Origin: Apostichopus japonicus
Taxonomy: Eukaryota; Echinodermata; Holothuroidea; Aspidochirotida; Stichopodidae
NCBI RefSeq assembly: GCF_037975245.1
Contig: NC_092565.1
Span: forward strand, 21,717,499-21,781,498
Direction of reading: 5' to 3'
Length of the DNA stretch: 64,000 nucleotides
The notes under the pieces are model-generated. The model saw nothing but the letters and a program-made list of their open reading frames with translations, ran no database searches and had not been told where the DNA came from. Position 1 is the first letter of the stretch. Each line of letters starts with the position of its first letter. Made by a program: the position numbers and the translations under genes. Positions 13,061 to 24,870 of the stretch are shown here, in pieces.

Positions 13061-14029
13061 ATAGGAAAAGGTTTGCTTTGTATCCTCACATCATAACATT
13101 ACAAGGAAGACATTAGTTTGTTTTTCTCAAACAGTAGAGCAGAACACATGACTACTCGTTCTTCTTCTCATTTCACGAATGGGAAAGATTAAGTTTATAC
13201 TACTGAATATTCAACATAACCATCGATGACAAAGAAATTATACTCCCTGCATCTGCAATGATTATTCTTTGAAGAACTTTACAATAAAAAATCATTCATG
13301 AGATTTCACAGCCATATTGACTATGTAAAAAAAAAGCCAAATATATTTAAACGTTTGTCATTTTCCCTGTATTGTGCCTAATAGGCCATTTTAGTTGCCC
13401 TCAAGAAACAGTTCAAAGATTTTTTTGTAATAGTTTTTCTCTTTAAGTTGGACATTTGACATAGCCAAGTGCAATCAATGGATACTGTTAGCTTACTACC
13501 CTGTTATACAGTGACTCATAATGACGCCGCCCCTTCCTCCTTTCCTCTCTTGAGATACCTACCCACCTCTAATGAACACTGCTTACTGTTTATATTCAAA
13601 TACATGGCCTATTTGGGATCCACAAAGAGGAACAACAACAACAAACAATGATATCTTATGGATCAAAACACACTTGATTTTGATGTAGTTTTGTACATCA
13701 GATTCTTCAGTCATCATGTGTGGTATACAGTATGTCCTATGACTGTATGCAAAACATTCCATGTGATGAAGAAGCACACACGCATAATGTAAGATTACAC
13801 AATACGTTCAATACTTATCAATTGACACACAGTATGTTGAGAGGCTACCAGTCTTAATCAGGCTATTAATACAAAGATAATTAGTGCAAGCATACCCTCT
13901 ATCTTATCAGTCAGTGCAGTTCTAGGAAGAATCCACAGTTCAAGTACACAACAGTGGGAGGTTAACTTGTTCAGCTACTAACACAGCCAGTATCTCCTTG
14001 ATGACTTATCCTGACTGTACCAGTCAGGT

Positions 14030-14171
14030 CATGAATATTCATGAATATTCATCAGGAATATGAACTACTGCTTGGATACCTGCCAATGACTAAACCAGTG
14101 CATCAACAAAGTCATGAATATTCATCAGGAAAATGAACTACTGCTTGGATACCTGCCAATGACTAAACCAA
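14030..14171. repeat. Direct duplication of about 70 bp
   Basis: The block from CATGAATATTCATCAGGA through ACTACTGCTTGGATACC to CCAATGACTAAACCA is present twice, with starts near 14040 and 14113 and few differences. It falls within the inferred CREBRF 3' UTR. Confidence 0.85.
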
Positions 14172-15835
14172 CGTTTTTGTTTCTTGTGAAATACTACGTG
14201 AATGAGATGCTTAACAGAACTTCCTAACAAATACAAAATTTACGATATGAGTCCATTCCATTTTTTTTTTTTGAAGAAAAAACTGGGAGAATAGACGGTG
14301 GGATGGAAGCAAACTTGTAAAAGGCAATTAATTTTTATACCAGGCACAGAGTAAATAGTTATCATTTTATATTCAATATTGCATTCTACATTTTTTGGTT
14401 TTGGTTTTTTATTAGAAAAACATCTTCTTTTTTGTTGTTGTCATATCTACATACTCCCCACAACACAACTATCTGGGGTTATACTTCTTTGCATAAAGTA
14501 TCAAGTTCTATTTTTCTTTTAATCAATATCAAGTGCAAATTTGATGAAACTTTGCTTCTGTTTTTTATTCTTCAAGTTATGGCCAGACTCCATACGATGG
14601 AGTGGTTGGTGTCATCATTTAATATGGGCCGTAAACTGACCTGATGGAATTTTATCAAGCAAAAGTCATTATTAGGCTCTGTCATGTGAAAGATCCCCTA
14701 CTCCATCCTGAACACTGAGAAAAACGATTTGTACTTTACCATGTTTTTTTACATCTCAGATTTTTAAAGAATAAATTGGTGGACAAATATATTTAAAAGG
14801 ACGGGGGGTGAGGGGAAGAATGGACCAGAAAGTCAGTACTCTCTGTTTAAACAAAACAGTGAAACCAACAGAAAAATCTTTCAAATTCATAAATGACAAT
14901 GGAGTATTAATTGAATATAATATTACAATTTACAGTAAATTTTATGTGTATGATACAAGTTAAAAATTGTGTTTCTGAACATAACTATTGGATTCTCATC
15001 ATAATTTCACATAGTGCAGAAGAAAGTTATTTCAACAAAAACCAAAAAAAACCAAAAAAAAATCAGTTTTTCATTTCAAATAATGTACCTACTGTATGTC
15101 CAGCAGACAATTCAGATATCATTTATAGAATCTATGCAAGCTGATAGAATACTAAGGTGGATTTGTTGACCAGGATGTCATATAACAAAATTGCTAAGAA
15201 ATAAGTCATCGTTCAGTTGTTTCTTTTGCCCTGCTCACGACTTTTCAAACTGCAATGAAAGTTTGCAATGTGAAGTTATTTTCAATTACTTTATAGCATA
15301 GATCATATAAACCTTCCTATTGAGGCTGTTACCGGTTAAATTGTTCATATTCTCTTTTTAATTTTCATAGTTCATACGAATTAACTGGACTATAATAAAG
15401 ATTGAGTCTTAAGTATCTGTTATAGTTAGTAACTGGGAAATCAGTGCTAAATAGTTATTTCTTACTCCAGGAACAATATTTCATGTTTCTAATATTAATG
15501 TAACGTCAGTGTCGTAATATGCAAACATCAGTATTTCACACAGAAGAACCAACAGTGTCACATGGTTTTGATCAAATTAAAAGAGAGATATGCTAAAATA
15601 AATTTATATTCGGGTCCAAAGGTGAAGGAAAAAAAAGAAAATATTTAAACCTGAAATAATGCTGATACTGGCTGTATTGGTGCATTGAATGAATACAGAG
15701 GATTTTGTAATATTGTGTGAAAATTAAACTGTTTGTGATCATAATAATCATAATGGTAATAAAAATAATGGCTGAGTGTTGTTGTATGAATGCTGACATC
15801 AAGGCTACCACTTGCACGTTCCACTCGATGAAAGT

Positions 15836-15984
15836 TCAGATATCCGTGAACGCTACAGTTTGTGTGAGTGATTTCTCCTGTTTGATGTCCAAGACCAGCT
15901 TGAGACCAGTCGGTTCACCGTGGGCTGTGCGATCCAAAATCAGGTTGACAAAAGAGTCGGTCTGTCCTGCAACCGGGGACTTTT
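15836..15984 (-). CDS. CREBRF: CREBRF last coding exon
   Basis: This exon encodes 48 residues and the stop (15836-15838). It begins after a TCCCTCCAG acceptor, and its first two bases complete a codon split from the previous exon. The peptide begins EKSPVAGQTDSFVNLIL and continues DRTAHGEPTG, matching the conserved vertebrate CREBRF C-terminus (a PVAGQT motif followed by a GxPTG motif). The last ~20 residues (from VLDIKQEKS) differ from vertebrates, which end in a different short tail. The phase and the motif match make this exon secure. Confidence 0.92.
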
Positions 15985-16261
15985 CTGGAGGGAAAGAGAA
16001 GTCACGTTGGCTTTAACTGCAGAACTTTTGCACGCAAATCTATTATAACAAATGATTGATGAATGGCATGTTGTTCCATCCAACTTTACTGGTGTAATTG
16101 AGTATATACAGCACACAATAAATTGAACAGAGGACAAATTGAGATGCTGTGTGCCATTGACTAATTTATAAGGTTACTGACGACTTCAATGACCTAGCTC
16201 TATTACCAATCACACAATTAAATAAACTTGCATTACATTACGGAGCAGGTCTTCCTTTAAA

Positions 16262-16620
16262 CTCCCAATAGCTGCTGTCTGTCTGTCTGGATTCATGGAA
16301 TGAAATAAACTTTTATTACTTCATTAGTAATACTTAGTAACTCCCCACACTCCCCCCTCCCCACCCCCAGCTCCTCCATTTTTCGCATATTGAGTGACTT
16401 GACTCTAATTTCACTTCGATTCAAAGATCCGTCTCAAAATCCCAATAGCTGTATATCTGGCTGAAGAGAATGCAGTAACCAAACCTTCTATATTTCATTG
16501 ATAATACATAGTACCTCCCCAACCATCTAACCCACCCACCCCCAGCTCCTCCATTTTTTGCATATTGAGTAATTTGACACTAATTTCACTTCCTTTCAAA
16601 GAACAATGATCTGTCTCAAA
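16262..16620. repeat. Tandem duplication of about 180 bp in a CREBRF intron
   Basis: Two diverged copies, at about 16262-16437 and 16438-16620. They share CCCAATAGCTG, the C-rich CACCCCCAGCTCCTCCATTTTT, GCATATTGAGT and TAATTTCACTTC. The C-rich part is on the plus strand, that is, G-rich in the transcript. Confidence 0.8.
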
Positions 16621-16785
16621 TACATAGAACTTTCACCAACCTTGTTATTTTGATGGGTGTGATATATTTTAACACCAGCCCCAATGTCGATCAACACCTC
16701 TTCTATAACATGAGAACAGTTACAAGTATATTTAATTCTACAGAGAATGTTGGACTTGTGCATTCCTTTTTAACTATTTGCTTAC

Positions 16786-16908
16786 CTAGGGCTCTATTGA
16801 TCATCTGTTCTAGCCTGCTACTCAGGTGTGAAGCATCAACAAATCCAGGATTCTCATGGTAGCTCTTCAAAGCCTGTTTCACTTGTTCTACGGCTTCAGA
16901 AAGACAGG
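16786..16908 (-). CDS. CREBRF: CREBRF penultimate coding exon
   Basis: Acceptor TCTCAG and donor GTAAGC on the minus strand, 123 nt, entering and leaving in phase 1. It encodes CLSEAVEQVKQAL, then SYHENPGFVDAS and SRLEQMINRAL. The position corresponds to the leucine-rich region after the bZIP basic region in vertebrate CREBRF (the INSIKQEIVNRV and LEILIKDTLG parts). This region could support dimerisation with CREB3- or CREBL2-type partners. That role is family knowledge, not visible here. Confidence 0.9.
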
Positions 16909-16989
16909 CTGAGAGGAAAAGAAGGTAGTCCTGTACAATTAACTATCTGTTATACTTGAATCTAAGGGTTTAAATCTGTTTAATTTGGT

Positions 16990-17063
16990 ACATTCATGGG
17001 TGTGGAGCTTAACAAAACTTCCAGCCTCCACCGGGATTCGAACCCAGGCCTCTAACCACTAGG

Positions 17064-17140
<77 letters not shown>

Positions 17141-17500
17141 GGAATAACAGAAAAACCTGTTATACAAGTATGCTGTATTTAGAGAAAGGCTGGATCTTGA
17201 GTGAGATATATTTTTATTTATATGAATATATATTTATATGTATCTATGTAAATTTATATTTGTGTTGGTTAGCACCATGTTTGATCTCTAGAGTAAGGCA
17301 AAACATGTCACCAAAACAGAGCTAGCATTGTTCAACACAGGTGGAAACAGCCTCCAGTGGAATGACGATCTTCCTTACTGGTTCCAACCTCTGGACATAC
17401 AATCAGCATCCATACCCTAATTGGTTAGGATGTCCGCATATGAAGTGAAATGACGGGGTTCGAACCTGTAGAGGCTGGAAGTTTTTTTCACTGTTCTCAG
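16990..17500. repeat. Two oppositely oriented tRNA-derived SINE fragments around a TA array
   Basis: On the minus strand, 17034-17044 is a perfect pol III B box (GGTTCGAATCC) preceded by GTGGTTAGAG. On the plus strand, 17457-17466 is GGTTCGAACC, preceded about 36 bp upstream by the A-box-like TTGGTTAGGATG. Both continue into GAGGCTGGAAGTTTT, so they are head-to-head copies of one family. They flank the TA repeat at 17065-17140. They are fragments, not functional tRNA genes: the left copy lacks the normal A-to-B spacing. Confidence 0.65.
17065..17140. repeat. (TA)n microsatellite
   Basis: An almost pure TA dinucleotide run of about 76 bp with a single CA interruption near 17115. It is in a CREBRF intron between the two SINE fragments. 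Confidence 0.95.
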
Positions 17501-17565
17501 TTTTCTAACTCAATACCGTTTATCAACCTATAATTGCTGGTCTAAGATCAAATTTGTTTTCTTAC

Positions 17566-17639
17566 CATGTTCATCTTTTAATGCCTTAATCTTCAACTTG
17601 TTCGCTTCATGCTGTGCTTTCTTCTTCAGTCGGCAAGCT
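17566..17639 (-). CDS. CREBRF: CREBRF bZIP exon (basic region, second half)
   Basis: A 74-nt exon with acceptor TTTCAG and donor GTAAGA. It encodes ACRLKKKAQHEANKLKIKAL then KDEH. Joined to the exon at 21064-21289 it completes NKLASRACRLKKK, which fits the bZIP basic-region signature N-x2-A-S-x2-C-R and the vertebrate CREBRF basic region. Both split codons join in frame (AG+A to Arg; G+CC to Ala). Confidence 0.95.
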
Positions 17640-20606
17640 CTGAAAGAACAAAATGAATTTTGGTGACTTGAGACTGATCGGTTTCTGTTTTTGCATAAAA
17701 AAATAAAAGAAAAAAAAGTTGAAGGTTTACAGTCTTGTATGAGGCTAAGGCCTCCTCACATGACTTTACATTGCAACGGGTCCACCTGCCAACCTGTCTT
17801 TCACAAAAATAGGGAGACTTACAATTCTCCATTCCAAAACTCAGTAGATTTAAGGGAAATTTAAAGAGAATTGAAACCATTTTTGAGTTTTACATAGTAA
17901 TCACAGCACTAACGTTATCGCTGCAGAACACAACAGCATCAGAATTTCACATACTTATTTCCCTAAAAACAAAGTATGGATTTTCTTCACCTTCCAAACA
18001 CAGGTTAAAAGCATAAACATGATTCTTTTCTGAAGGTGATTAAAAAAAAATTTAAAAAAATGATTAGTCAGAATTTAATGGGAGGTTAGCACATAACATT
18101 ACAAGAGTTTAAGACTTTGCATTTAATGGGGAGACTCCCAGCAAAACCAGGAAAGTTGGCATGTTTGAGGCTGCCTAAGCAGTAAAGTGGTATATATGTT
18201 ATATTACTTAGGCAGGATTGGAGTGAAGTGTTAAAAATACAGCTAGCACAAATACCTACCAAGTATAAATTCATAGTATATTTGATAGATCTCTATCAGT
18301 AAAATTCCTCACATTTTAATATAATAAACCTCTACAAATGCAGTAAAACACATCATAACTATTACTCTGCTCGGTAATCCACCCCTGACTAACACAAAGC
18401 AAGGGTTTAATATAACAAAATAACAGAAACGATATGGAAAATTATATAGCAAAATGCATGTATTGTATTTCCCTTGACATATTCCTAAAATGTCACCTGT
18501 TTTTTCTTTTATAAACAAACACAAGTGAGCTACTTTGGGGGTGTATATGGACCTTACACTGTAAGTATTGAAATCTACACCTGATCAGATAAACAGCTCA
18601 AAACAATCCTTCACCCAATAAGCAGGAAGGTCATAACCCCTAATAGGAAATTCCCCATTGTTTACATTTTCTAGGAAATAGTGAGTAACATAGTACAGAA
18701 GCCTTTAAGAGTCACAGACTTGCACTTATGTTATTATTTATATATATACATATATATAAATATCTTACACACTTAAATCACAAATTTGGCATTTTTCAAA
18801 ATTCTGTGGGCCAAATAGCATTTTGGTGTTTTCTGGAAATTGTTTTCTTTTAAGATAAAAGGTTGCTGAGACTTGTGTTATTCTCCTAAAGAACATTGAT
18901 TTCATATATTTCATGTTCTTCGGTCCCACTGAATGTTGCATATAGGCCTATGCTTTGGTAAAAACATTAGCACTCTTTTGCCACATTTCATTCCCTATCA
19001 TGTTCAGCTAGGTAACCCCAATAACGAATTGCAAACCCACATAATTCCTACCCACATACAGGGTCCACTGTCACAAAATAACAGCAACCTTGAAACTGTT
19101 TGTTTTTCGTCCAATTAATTTTGGCTGCGGATTTGGCCATTAACTACATCACAGAAAGACTGGCAACCCTGTTTCTTTCTGGCAAAAAATTGCAGACAAC
19201 CCTACAATTGCATCAATCTGAAATGCCTTCATCTACAACAAACTTTTAGATAAGATCTTTCCATCAAGTTCATACATACATTCAAAGAACAAAGAAACTG
19301 GAACAATAATTTGCACTGAAGCCAAAATATACAGGAAGAACAATATCCATGCTGTCGTTAATTGTTTTATATATACTAGTATGAAACATGAGCATCACTT
19401 GACAAGACTAAAAGCTTCACAGAAAACAATCACCTCAATGGCCCTTCAGGCTGACGTCATATTCTTCTCAATGATATGCTTCCATAGAGCTTTTTTCCTT
19501 AACATTCGTGTATCATGTGAAGGCATAATGCATGACCAAGACACGTTGTATACAAAAGAATCTTGCTTGCAATATAACATCCCTGGAGTTTATCCAGCAG
19601 CTACCATGGTAACAAAACTATACATGGGTGTGACAAGCATTGACCTGGATACAGTCATACACACACAATCACGAGTGCTGTCTAATGCCATTCACAGTCT
19701 GGCTAGCAGATATGGTATTTGAACTTTCTTTCTGTTTGTTGTGAAGCAGTTATTAACAACCTTGTCCCTTTGTGTTCTGTGGAGACTGACTGCGCTTCTG
19801 TTGTACACAGTAGGACTCAATTAACAAGTCACCTAAAACCTGCAAATTACCACAAACACAACTGAGGTTTCAAGGTTTTGCTTCCCCAAGTTTATCATAA
19901 AGTAGGACAATGACAATTATTCTCCAAAATATTTCCATCACAACAAAGAAACTGATGGGTGGGCACAACGTTATCATTCTAAAGTTGCAAAACACATCTG
20001 GTGAGTTTGTTGGAAAAACAGTAGCAAGTCAAAATATGTGAAAGATGTTTTTTTTGTTTGTTAGTGTTAGCAGCTTTTGGTTCTATTCAATGCTAAAATC
20101 AGTAATTATTACAGAGAGCAGTATGTAAGCTTCAAAATCAACTCCACCTTCAAATCACGAAGACCAGTTTTGGTTGACTGTTTCCATATGATTAAAACTA
20201 CTATGAATGCATGACAAAATCAAAATAGAATTAAACTAGCAAATTTAATTAAATAAAACATAAGGATAAAATTGAATCATCAATACTAATTGTTGATAAC
20301 TAAACTAGTGATTACATGGTGACAAAAAATATTAAATATTAAAAATTAAAAAAATAAGAAACAGGTATTGAGTTTTTACTCCTCTAATACTAGCTATATT
20401 ATATGAATAATATGCTGTCAATCATGTCCTGTTTTCAGAAAGATTGGTGATGATTTGCTAACAGAATGCAAGATTCAATCTGCAGTGAACATTTCACGGA
20501 AGTGTAGAGGAAACAAATTTCCTACCATCCACAAAGGGCATGCTATACTGTACTATATATACAGAAATTACTTAATTAAATCTGGCTCTAAATTGTAAAA
20601 TCTTAA

Positions 20607-20961
20607 AGGGTGTGAAGACAAAGAAACGTCTCATGCCGGTAATCTGACCTAGTTTCGAATCAGGTGTAACAGAAGTGTTAGACACCACCATCGATCCCAG
20701 AATATACACACACAGCTTGCTATACCTTCGGTAATTAGACACTAGTGTACAGTCATTACTGTACTTACAGCTGCGGTCAATACCCACAGCACAGTGTATA
20801 AACGACAGCGATGGATCTCAGGTCCAGCTAAAGATAACAAGGTATTACGTTTCATTACTGTCTGCATTTTGTAGCGACAAGCAGAAAACTTCACTTGCAA
20901 GCAACGGAAAGTTAACTTTTTCAGAGCGCGGCGCACAGTTTGGGGCGAGTCTTCAATGCCT
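20607..20961. mobile_element. TTAA-site MITE, copy A
   Basis: About 355 bp. Left end AGGGTGTGAAGAC, right end GAGTCTTCAATGCCT, flanked by TTAA on both sides (20603-20606 and 20962-20965). It shares GTGTTAGACACCACCATCGA, GACACTAGTGTACAGTCA and GATAACAAGGTATTACG-like blocks with four other copies in the window. TTAA target duplication is typical of piggyBac-type transposases, so a piggyBac-mobilised MITE is the likeliest class. Here the left end has lost a few bases (GACAAAGAAACG versus GACTCGCGCAAAAAG). Confidence 0.75.
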
Positions 20962-21063
20962 TTAAACTCGTAGCAACACCGAATTACAACCAATTATCGC
21001 ATCCAAACATGATTATAGCTGTAAGGAATCATGGCATATATTGTCGAGGGATTTTTATTTTAC

Positions 21064-21289
21064 CTTGAGGCCAGTTTATTCTTCTCCCTCCTGGTTTTGT
21101 TTCTAGATGAAGAGGACGGATCACCTGTAGGCTTCATGTCGTGAATGATGTTGTTCAATTTCTGCAGTTCTCTGCCGATGAAGAGAAGCTTCTCGGGGTT
21201 TGGGGTGAAGTCATCGTACTCACTCCTCCGGGATCTCACTTGAGAGCCACCCGCTTGGTTACTTGGATCTAAAGACAGGCTAAGAGGTG
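21064..21289 (-). CDS. CREBRF: CREBRF exon with conserved pre-bZIP block and basic region start
   Basis: This 226-nt exon runs from acceptor TATGCAG to donor GTAAAA. It encodes PLSLSLDPSNQ, then YDDFTPNPEKLLFIG, LQKLNNIIHDMKPTG and KTRREKNKLAS. The block corresponds to vertebrate CREBRF (DLTPNPKKLLQIG, LRKLNKVISDLTP, RKEKNKLASR) and is the strongest identifier of the family. It enters in phase 1 and leaves in phase 2. The first ~20 residues are unconserved and Ser-rich. Confidence 0.96.
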
Positions 21290-22030
21290 CTGCATACGAA
21301 ACAAGGAAAGGTGAACAAAACATTTAAGGAACTGTAAGTTTTTGGTTAACTATGAGATATAACTTGATGGGGGAAAGTGGTGTTAGCAAAGGGGTTGGGT
21401 GGGTATGTTGAGGAGGTGAAAGGAGAGATTACCCTCTCAGGGGTGAAAGGAGAGATTACCCTAAAACTTCTGTTGGAAGAGACAAATGAAGTGACTTTTG
21501 ATCTTCTATTTATTGTCTAGATACTATAATATAAGGATTGCACCACTATGGTGAAATGAGCAAAGGAACAAATGGTACCTTAATATAGAATTTTTATCAA
21601 ATGTCAGGGTGGGAGCAAGTGGCATGACGATGCATTGAATCAAAATCTTGGAGAATAATCGTGTAAACGAGGAGTGATGAATAAAGGGAATAAAATTAGT
21701 ATAGACGAGGATCGATATTATCGACAAATATTATATGAATAGATACAACTGGTGTTTCTTAAACTTAGTCAACTTCTATGCCCTGGCAATATTTATACTC
21801 AATAACAACAATGCGCCCTCTCATTTGCTAGGGCGTACACTTTGTCAAACAAAAATAAACGATTGTGAACAGCTTCCGCTTTAAAATCGTGATCTTCAGC
21901 GTTATTGCAGAACAGAACTCTTCAATTCTTAAAAATGCAGTACTAACAAAAATATGAAGTGATTTATTACCTAATTAATTAATAGGATATATGTAATGAG
22001 GACAATTAATTAACGTAACTTTTCAAAGAA

Positions 22031-22500
22031 TGTAATAATAATAACAAAGATTTATAACGCGCACGTATTCACCCAGAAAAGGGCCCTCAAAGCGCAAAAG
22101 GTGAGTGTTTGAGCTTCTTTTTAAAGGAGGATACACTCTTAGCTGTCTTGATTTCAAGTGGTAACATATTCTATAATCGCTGTGCAGAAAATGAAAGAGT
22201 TCTATCCCCCAAGAATGGTCGGATTTAGATTCCCTGAGCAGTAACATATCGTTTGAACGAAGATTGCGGGTCGGGAATATATTCTTGAAGTTACAGAGAT
22301 GTATAAATGCACCATATTGTGAAGAGACTTATAGACAATCAGCATTAGCTTAAAAACAATTTCTGTAAGTGACAGGAGGCCCGATGCAGGTCTTTCAGGA
22401 TTTGTATAATATGACGAGACCTTTTTGACAAGACCATATGAGCTGCAGAGTTCTGAACATGCTGAAGATGAGACAATTGCATGTTAGGTAGGCCAAACAA
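22031..22500. repeat. Interspersed repeat, family R2, copy 1
   Basis: It begins at an ATAATAATAAC run, then a TTATAACGCGCACG-type block, CCTCAAAGCGC, and a long tail with GTTCTGAACATGCTGAAG. The same layout appears at about 53186-53450 (TTATATAGCACG, AAAAGCGCTTAACAA). Both start at a short ATA-repeat. This is a widespread type of invertebrate repeat. The class was not determined. It is inserted in a CREBRF intron. Confidence 0.5.
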
Positions 22501-22714
22501 CCTCAACGTTGTCTAACAATTAAACTTGTGTTTGAATAATACCGATACCTTGACAAGTCTCCTCTGACAAGGTACGTTCATAGCTCAATCCTTACTAGGA
22601 CAATTAAGGAACACGAGCAAGATAAATACATAAGTCATGATCATCTTCGGGTAGTAATTTAGAGGTTAACATTTAATATACTTTTGACAGGTAAACATCG
22701 TCGTCGTTCCTCAC

Positions 22715-22883
22715 CAATTTCCTCGGAGATGTCGCTGGCATCATCTGCCAAGTCATCTTCATCATCCTCATTGTAATCGTGATGCTCTTCCTCGTTCTCG
22801 CTGCCCAAGCCCTCGTCATGTGACTCCACCCCTTCATCATCATCATCATCATCGTCGTCATCATCGTCATCTTCAACCTCTTT
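22715..22883 (-). CDS. CREBRF: CREBRF acidic exon with poly-Asp tract
   Basis: This 169-nt exon has acceptor TCTCCACACAG, donor GTGAGG, entry phase 0 and exit phase 1. It encodes KEVE, twelve Asp in a row, EGVESHDEGLGSENEEE and later DDASDISEEIG. Vertebrate CREBRF has an equivalent acidic stretch (DHDEGFGSE, DDISDTFSE) upstream of its bZIP. The Asp run comes from a GAT/GAC trinucleotide repeat, so its length may vary between individuals. Confidence 0.94.
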
Positions 22884-23969
22884 CTGTGTGGAGATACAAA
22901 AACAGGCTTGCTTGCTTGAGATGAATGTAATTAACATATATACACTTTTATAGTCTCTCATGTTGGAAATCAATTTTACTTCCATCCTGCAAATTACTTA
23001 AGTTCTAACAATTAATATCCATTAGTACAATGATCATCATTCATGGCTGTCTATTAACAGACTCTGGGAATTACAAAGCATACATAAACTACATATTTTA
23101 CTATTGCACAAGACTGTTCACTGGGCACATAAACTTGACAAACTATGGAAGGTTGCATTACAAAGCATGGAAACTAACTGAAATATTATCAACTCATAGT
23201 GATATTGTCTGCATGCACTGCAGAGGTTATCATAACCTTGCCCTCATAACACTTTGGCTAGTGTTCTTTGCTAAGTCTGTCACTCTATTACTTGTTTACA
23301 TGTGACTGCAATTTGATGAAACTGAAACAGTTGACCTGTAAATTTGACTTCACCCAAGAATGTGTTTACTTACTTTTTAAATTAGTAATATATGACATTC
23401 TAATATAGACCCAAGAATGGTTCAGCAAAGCTATTTTATATAACTATTTAAATCAAAATGCTAAGGTTTAACATTTAAAAAAAAAATAGTTTTCTACTAA
23501 CGGATGTTTTTTAATATTTTTTTATTACTTATTATTGGCCATTTTCTCAAGTTATTGTTCAGAAGGTGTCTTTATAAATCCTTAAAGCTGGCAGCTTGTT
23601 TTAGTTCTTTCTAATGTATCTATGCAATTTGACACAAAAATTATGTGACTATGTTAGTTTATTAACTGGACTATTCAAGTCTCATTTCAAATATAATAGA
23701 GTTGTAAAATATGTCAAAACTTTTCCAGTTTGAGTTTTAGATGTGATTTTTACCGATTAGTAGAAGCACCTTGGGAGGATGAGAGATGAGGGATCTACCA
23801 TGACCATCACTAACGGTTCATTAATCTTTCCTCATTTGGAGAAAAAAAAAAGTAGGAGAGATGGAGGTTGTGACTCTTAGCTTCATCAACTGCAATTTTC
23901 TTTGTTAATACTTGACAGTTTTACTAACGTATGCTTACAAAATGTAAAAAGATACTTATTAATCAAGTA

Positions 23970-24077
23970 AGGTATAGCAAGCAGTGTGTGTATTTTCTGG
24001 GATCGATGGTGGTGTTTAACACTTCTGTTACACCTCATTCGAAACTAGGTTTCTTTTTGCGCGAGTCTTCACACCCT
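23970..24077. mobile_element. TTAA-site MITE, copy E (inverted, truncated)
   Basis: This contains the reverse complement of the first ~105 bp of copies A-D: TCTGGGATCGATGGTGGTG, TTCGAAACTAGGT and the terminus GCGAGTCTTCACACCCT followed by TTAA (24078-24081). The other end is missing. It lies in the intron between the first two identified CREBRF exons. Confidence 0.75.
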
Positions 24078-24679
24078 TTAAATTTCCTCTAGGTCCATTT
24101 GACACATTCATTGCACATCACTTGCAACATATGAAAACAATTAATTCCTGGTTAATACTTAGTTTGTCAACAATTTATTGCTAAGTTTATTTTGTATGAT
24201 AGTTAATCCCAAGTGACTAATGTCCCATGAAATAAGCAATTCTGTTCAATTCATTGCTTGTAACACAAAAACATTGAGCTGTGCAGTATTACATAACATC
24301 CATCCTCTAAACAATGCTGACAAACATTACACATGAATTCACCACTTGCAACACATCCCAGCTGATATGTGCATCTAGCTAGCCAATATATTCACCTGAC
24401 TGTGCCTGACATCTATAAATTCCCATTACCTATGATAGGAGGTCATTTTTGCATAATGTGCTGTAGCTATCATATACTGTACAGCTGGCACAGGTTCAAA
24501 TTCCGCTTCCTGCCAAGTTCGTCTCCAAGGCCTGCCTGTATGTATACAAACATGTGTTGTGTGTGCTATCATTGCTACGGTGCACTCAACACTACATGTA
24601 TCATGCTGGGCAAAGATTCGATGTTTAAGTATTAATGTTTTCAAGGCACAGAGAGAGAGAGATGTTATTTACTGTACTG

Positions 24680-24870
24680 TATGTATGTATTGTGTGTATG
24701 TATGTGTGTATGTGTGTAGGTATGACCGTATGTATGACTATGTATACATGCATGCATGTATGACTATATGTATGTATGAATGTATGACTGCATGGGTGTA
24801 TGTGTGCGTGTACGCACGTATATGTATGTGTGTGTATGTATGTATATGCGTGTTTGTATGTATGAGAGGG
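24680..24870. repeat. TGTA/TATG microsatellite
   Basis: Irregular TATG and TG repeats. The ORFs rich in Cys/Tyr/Val (plus) and His/Thr (minus) across it are artefacts of the repeat. Confidence 0.9.

Larger units (their letters stand above)
10705..15835 (-). other. CREBRF: Probable long 3' UTR of CREBRF
   Basis: This stretch directly follows the CREBRF stop codon on the minus strand. It differs from the flanks: no recognisable transposon copies, few G runs on the plus strand, no coding signal, and many minus-strand AATAAA and UGUANAUA motifs. A UTR of about 5 kb is inferred, not shown; the end is placed just past the AATAAA at 10725. Vertebrate CREBRF mRNAs also have long 3' UTRs. Confidence 0.4.

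Noticed and set aside
17020-17075. Functional tRNA gene
   Set aside because: Only the B box and a short adjoining stretch are tRNA-like; no cloverleaf can be built, so it is a SINE fragment.
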